Shown here in pieces: positions 7,391 to 9,903 of a stretch of 9,903 nt of DNA. A program made the position numbers and the translations under genes. A model generated the notes under the pieces. The model searched no databases, had not been told where the DNA came from, and was given only the letters and a program-made list of their open reading frames with translations. How positions within the stretch are numbered: the first letter of the stretch is position 1; every line of letters begins with the position of its first letter. Source of the DNA: Clostridiales bacterium (lineage in GTDB: Bacteria > Bacillota > Clostridia > Lachnospirales > Anaerotignaceae); the NCBI GenBank assembly GCA_021202325.1, contig JAJQDF010000272.1:1-9903 (forward strand), given 5' to 3'.

Positions 7391-8197
7391 ATGTCATCAT
7401 GCTGTGAATCTGTATTAAGCAATTCCGTGCAGTCTAGCTCCGTTACAGAAGATTGTATCATCGCCTATAAAATTTTTGACCAGTGCCGCAAGCAGATATG
7501 CTTAACGCCCTGTATCCTTGGCCCGGCTCGTTTAGCGAGGAACTCTGCATCCTGCAGCGACATCATGCAGGAAGGCGACATAATTGTACCTCCGGTGAAC
7601 GCCGCCTCGGTAACTATGGACGATCTTACGCTTTATAAAATTCTCATTACCAAAAAGAGACCTAATGTTTTCAGAACCGGATATTGGGATGTTGAAATCA
7701 AATTTGTATTCTGCTACACACTTACGTTCCGTGACTCGGAATGCTGCTGTATTACAAGCAAAAAGGCAACCAGCATTTACACTACCCAGCTTACACTGTT
7801 CGGCTCTGTCGGAAATGACACCGCCATGACCACCGACCTTGTAATTGCCGACGGAATATCCACATCATCAGGCCCCTTTGTTTCTGTAGAAGCCAAGGCC
7901 GCCGGACTTGCCGCCGAACTTAAGCTCACGCCCAAATGCAATTGCGGCTGCGGAAGCGACGACAACACCGAAATTCCCACTGCCGTATGCGTAACCATAG
8001 GATTGTTTGCCGTCATCCGGCTTTTCCGGCCCGTGAATATGCTTGTGAGAAGCTACGGATGCTGTGTTCCTGAGGAATGTACCGGTGCGGAAAGCGCCAC
8101 AAACGTATGCGATTTCTTCAATAGCCTGTCCTTCCCTTCCGATATGTTCTGCCCGCCGACTCTCAGCGAGCTGGAAGGCAGCTACAGCGATGAGTGA
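7391..8197 (+). CDS. Cysteine-rich protein, possible spore coat/exosporium component
   Basis: A 268-residue protein with no signal peptide or membrane segment and 20 cysteines, clustered at both ends and in the middle (CC at 4-5, CCC at 118-120, CNCGC at 183-187, CC at 224-225). The core 24-140 (YKIFDQCR, GDIIVPPVNAASVTMDD, FRTGYWDVEIKFVFCYTLTFRD, TLFGSVGND) resembles, from memory, a family of uncharacterised clostridial proteins linked to spores; I cannot verify this here. Unlinked cytosolic cysteines at this density suit disulfide-linked coat layers, and the upstream CATAnnnTA motif points the same way. Metal binding through the CNCGC cluster is an alternative. The start is set by GGGAGG 8 bases upstream, and the gene ends at a hairpin (8214). 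It is divergent from ftsQ and convergent with the CAP gene, so it is a single-gene unit. Confidence 0.75.
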   Translation: MSSCCESVLSNSVQSSSVTEDCIIAYKIFDQCRKQICLTPCILGPARLARNSASCSDIMQEGDIIVPPVNAASVTMDDLTLYKILITKKRPNVFRTGYWDVEIKFVFCYTLTFRDSECCCITSKKATSIYTTQLTLFGSVGNDTAMTTDLVIADGISTSSGPFVSVEAKAAGLAAELKLTPKCNCGCGSDDNTEIPTAVCVTIGLFAVIRLFRPVNMLVRSYGCCVPEECTGAESATNVCDFFNSLSFPSDMFCPPTLSELEGSYSDE

Positions 8198-8213
8198 TAG
8201 TACAGCAACTTCA

Positions 8214-8237
8214 AAAGCGGTCCTCTCGGGCCGCTTT
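8214..8237 (+). terminator. Bidirectional terminator between convergent genes
   Basis: AAAGCGGTCC (8214-8223) pairs with GGGCCGCTTT (8228-8237), ten base pairs with one G-U, around a TCTC loop. On the minus strand the stem runs into TTTT, and on the + strand into CTTTCTAAATT, so it can serve both the cysteine-rich gene and the leftward CAP gene. Confidence 0.75.
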
Positions 8238-8248
8238 CTAAATTACGT

Positions 8249-8377
8249 TTATTCCTTAAGTTTCATGAAGTCCATGGTGACGTATGCATAGCCGTTGGAT
8301 GAGCTTACGCTGATGCCGATTCCTACATTGTCCATATAATCAGAAAGTAGATTGCTTCGGCTTCCTGCACTTGTCAT
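8249..8377 (-). pseudogene. 3' fragment of a diverged CAP-protein paralogue
   Basis: These 129 bases encode the last 42 residues and stop codon of a CAP protein (from MTSAGSRS to MKLKE), nearly identical in protein to the end of the complete gene just upstream (8445-8573). I count 15 base differences: 14 are synonymous, nearly all at third positions, and one changes Ser to Thr. Homology stops abruptly at the methionine codon (8375-8377). The open frame continues to a GTG at 8443, one base after the neighbour's stop, but those 22 residues match nothing in the intact protein. The fragment lacks a signal peptide, SLH domains and most of the CAP fold. It is best read as the remnant of a second full gene, the rest of which was deleted. 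Confidence 0.8.
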
Positions 8378-8573
8378 CAGGTGGATGCTTGCTTGTCGCT
8401 GACCGTATGGGATGCGTAAGCAAGGCGCAGGAGCGGCTTCCACGTTATTCCTTGAGTTTCATGAAATCCATAGTGACATATGCATAGCCGTTGGATGAAC
8501 TTACGCTTATGCCGATTCCTACATTATCCATGTAGTCAGAGAGAAGGTTGCTTCGGCTTCCGGCGCTTGACAT
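8249..8573 (-). repeat. Direct repeat of the CAP gene 3' end (2 x 129 bp)
   Basis: Copies at 8249-8377 and 8445-8573 lie in the same orientation, about 88% identical by my count, separated by 67 bases. The 67-base spacer contains CTTGCTT and AAGCAAG as a short inverted pair, and GTGGATGC and GCTTCCAC at its ends as an imperfect one. Recombination between the copies would delete one and keep the intact reading frame. Confidence 0.85.
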
Positions 8574-9878
8574 CCACTCCTTGTAAACATCAACTATAGT
8601 TCCCTTTATGGTGGCTATGTTTTCCGAAGCCATAAGATAATCCAAATTCTTATTGCTAAACCTGTCAAAGGGAGTCGAGCCGTCCCTATTGGTATAGTCC
8701 AAATAGTTCCAGTAGCCCATGCTCATCGAGTGAAGCTTAGCTATTGATGTCAGCTGTTTGTTTATTATAAATGTAGAAAGACTATGCTTTGCCCTTTCCG
8801 CACTTATTATATCATAGAGCAAATCAATATCGCCGCTAACCGACGATGAATTCATATTATGTCTAAGCTCCTGGCTGTCAGATGCCGCATAAACATAGCT
8901 TATTCTGTTATCGCCGGAAAATGCGCCTATCTCAACTATTCCGTAGCCGTCCGAATACTGAGCCGTACTACCGTCAATGGAAGCCCTTGCGCCAAAATCA
9001 ATTTCTGAAACCGAATCACCCGATGAAATTCCTCTATAGCTGAATGAGCTTCCGTTGGAGAATATCTCCTCCGCACAGCCATCTCTGAATCCAATATACA
9101 TAAAGTTATCCAAATCGCTGTTATAAACCCATATTGTCATATCACCGGAAGTATCTTCGAATGTATAGCTTAGCTCTCCGAAGGATGCCTTAATTTTCTC
9201 TTCGGTATCGCCTATGCACAAATCTATGCCGTTTATATTTATTTTGGAAAGCATGAGCTGATAGTATGCTTCCACAAGCATAGAGGCGGCCTGTTCATAT
9301 GTAATATATGACTGCGGATAGAAATATCCGCCGTATCCCTTCACAACTCCTATGTCGGTAAGATAGCTTATGTAATCCAGATATTCATCGGACATACCCG
9401 ACCTGTCCCTATAGGTCAGCGAATAGTCCTTTTCAGGCTCAATTACATTGGCTCGGCAGGCTATAATGGCATTCACCAGTATTTTGCACGCCTCTTCCCT
9501 CGTTACATAGTAATCCGGGGCAAATGTCACATCGCCTATTCCCTCTATTATTCCGTTTTCATAACAGAAAATAACTTCATTGGCATCGCAATCATAGAAA
9601 GGACTTTGGGAAAGTGTAATTCCTGTACCGCCGGTTGAAGCTCTGTAAAATCTAACAATAAGTCTGCAAAGCTCTTTTCTTGTAACCACAGCACTCTTGT
9701 CAGTATCCTCGGTTATAATTCCAAGCTGCTCGGCCGCAGTCATAGTATCGGTAACCGACGAGCTTAAAAGGAAGGGATTGACAGTATCGTCAGAAGCATA
9801 TGCAAAGGCTGATACCGCAAACGAAAGAGTCATGGTCACAGCCAGTACAATTGCCGCTGTTTTTCTTAAAATTTTCAT
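8445..9878 (-). CDS. Secreted SLH plus CAP (SCP/PR1-like) domain protein
   Basis: A 477-residue exported protein. Residues 1-26 are a signal peptide (KILRK, hydrophobic core, AFA). Three SLH repeats follow: a weak one (about 44-80), then 92-140 (with TREE) and 152-208 (with TYEQ), which would attach it to wall polymers. Residues 211-335 resemble the domain that precedes CAP domains in Bacillota (CAP_assoc_N). The CAP domain fills 350-475: KLHSMSM (381-387), DGSTPFDRF (399-407), ASENIA (417-422), W435 and SRSNLL (441-446). Histidines usually found before SPDG and in SPGHR are Tyr395 and Ser441 here, so the putative cavity looks altered. The biochemical role of bacterial CAP proteins is generally unclear. 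GAGGTG (9883-9888) precedes the ATG by four bases. Any promoter lies beyond the window edge. Confidence 0.9.
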   Translation of the reverse strand: MKILRKTAAIVLAVTMTLSFAVSAFAYASDDTVNPFLLSSSVTDTMTAAEQLGIITEDTDKSAVVTRKELCRLIVRFYRASTGGTGITLSQSPFYDCDANEVIFCYENGIIEGIGDVTFAPDYYVTREEACKILVNAIIACRANVIEPEKDYSLTYRDRSGMSDEYLDYISYLTDIGVVKGYGGYFYPQSYITYEQAASMLVEAYYQLMLSKININGIDLCIGDTEEKIKASFGELSYTFEDTSGDMTIWVYNSDLDNFMYIGFRDGCAEEIFSNGSSFSYRGISSGDSVSEIDFGARASIDGSTAQYSDGYGIVEIGAFSGDNRISYVYAASDSQELRHNMNSSSVSGDIDLLYDIISAERAKHSLSTFIINKQLTSIAKLHSMSMGYWNYLDYTNRDGSTPFDRFSNKNLDYLMASENIATIKGTIVDVYKEWMSSAGSRSNLLSDYMDNVGIGISVSSSNGYAYVTMDFMKLKE

Positions 9879-9903
9879 ATTGCACCTCGATGTTCGGAAG
9901 TAC

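Noticed and set aside
8249..8443. A 64-residue ORF as an independent gene
   Set aside because: Only the last 42 residues are recognisable and they are a fragment of the CAP domain; the first 22 come from spacer sequence and the GTG start lies one base past the neighbour's stop.

Overview
The window looks like a chromosomal segment of an anaerobic, low-to-mid GC Bacillota (class Clostridia). The reasons are the AGGAGG-type ribosome sites, S-layer homology (SLH) domains on two secreted proteins, a DivIB-type FtsQ with a long acidic tail, a Gram-positive FtsZ ending in IPSFLR, and a cysteine-rich protein resembling clostridial coat-like proteins. A genus cannot be named from sequence alone.

Layout, left to right. 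A hairpin terminator at 8-38 closes a + strand gene outside the window. Next is a 1184-residue secreted surface protein on the minus strand (176-3730), built from a nine-copy 30-residue beta-helix-like repeat, MBG, Fn3 and InlB-type modules, a CarboxypepD_reg-like fold and two SLH repeats. Its upstream region (3731-3956) is the most unusual part of the window. It holds a good sigma-A-like promoter, a 12.5-copy GACA tetranucleotide repeat and a terminator-like hairpin only 33 bases before the start codon. A possible 25-codon leader ORF runs through the repeat. Upstream of that are a ketopantoate-reductase-family gene (3957-4868), ftsZ (4934-6082) and ftsQ/divIB (6271-7248). All are on the minus strand, and ftsQ and ftsZ each have a recognisable promoter.

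Divergent from ftsQ is a 268-residue protein with 20 cysteines (7391-8197, + strand) behind a possible sporulation-sigma promoter. It ends at a bidirectional terminator facing a minus-strand SLH plus CAP-domain protein (8445-9878). Just downstream of that gene lies a 129-base fragment of a diverged paralogue (8249-8377).

Functionally, the middle is cell-division core (FtsQ recruiting the divisome, FtsZ forming the ring) and the flanks are cell-surface proteins. The best candidate for something undescribed is the leader of the large SLH protein. The sequence suggests repeat-length (phase-variable) control, possibly with the leader reading frame deciding whether ribosomes cross the hairpin. The repeat, the hairpin and the reading frames are directly visible; the regulatory model is inference.
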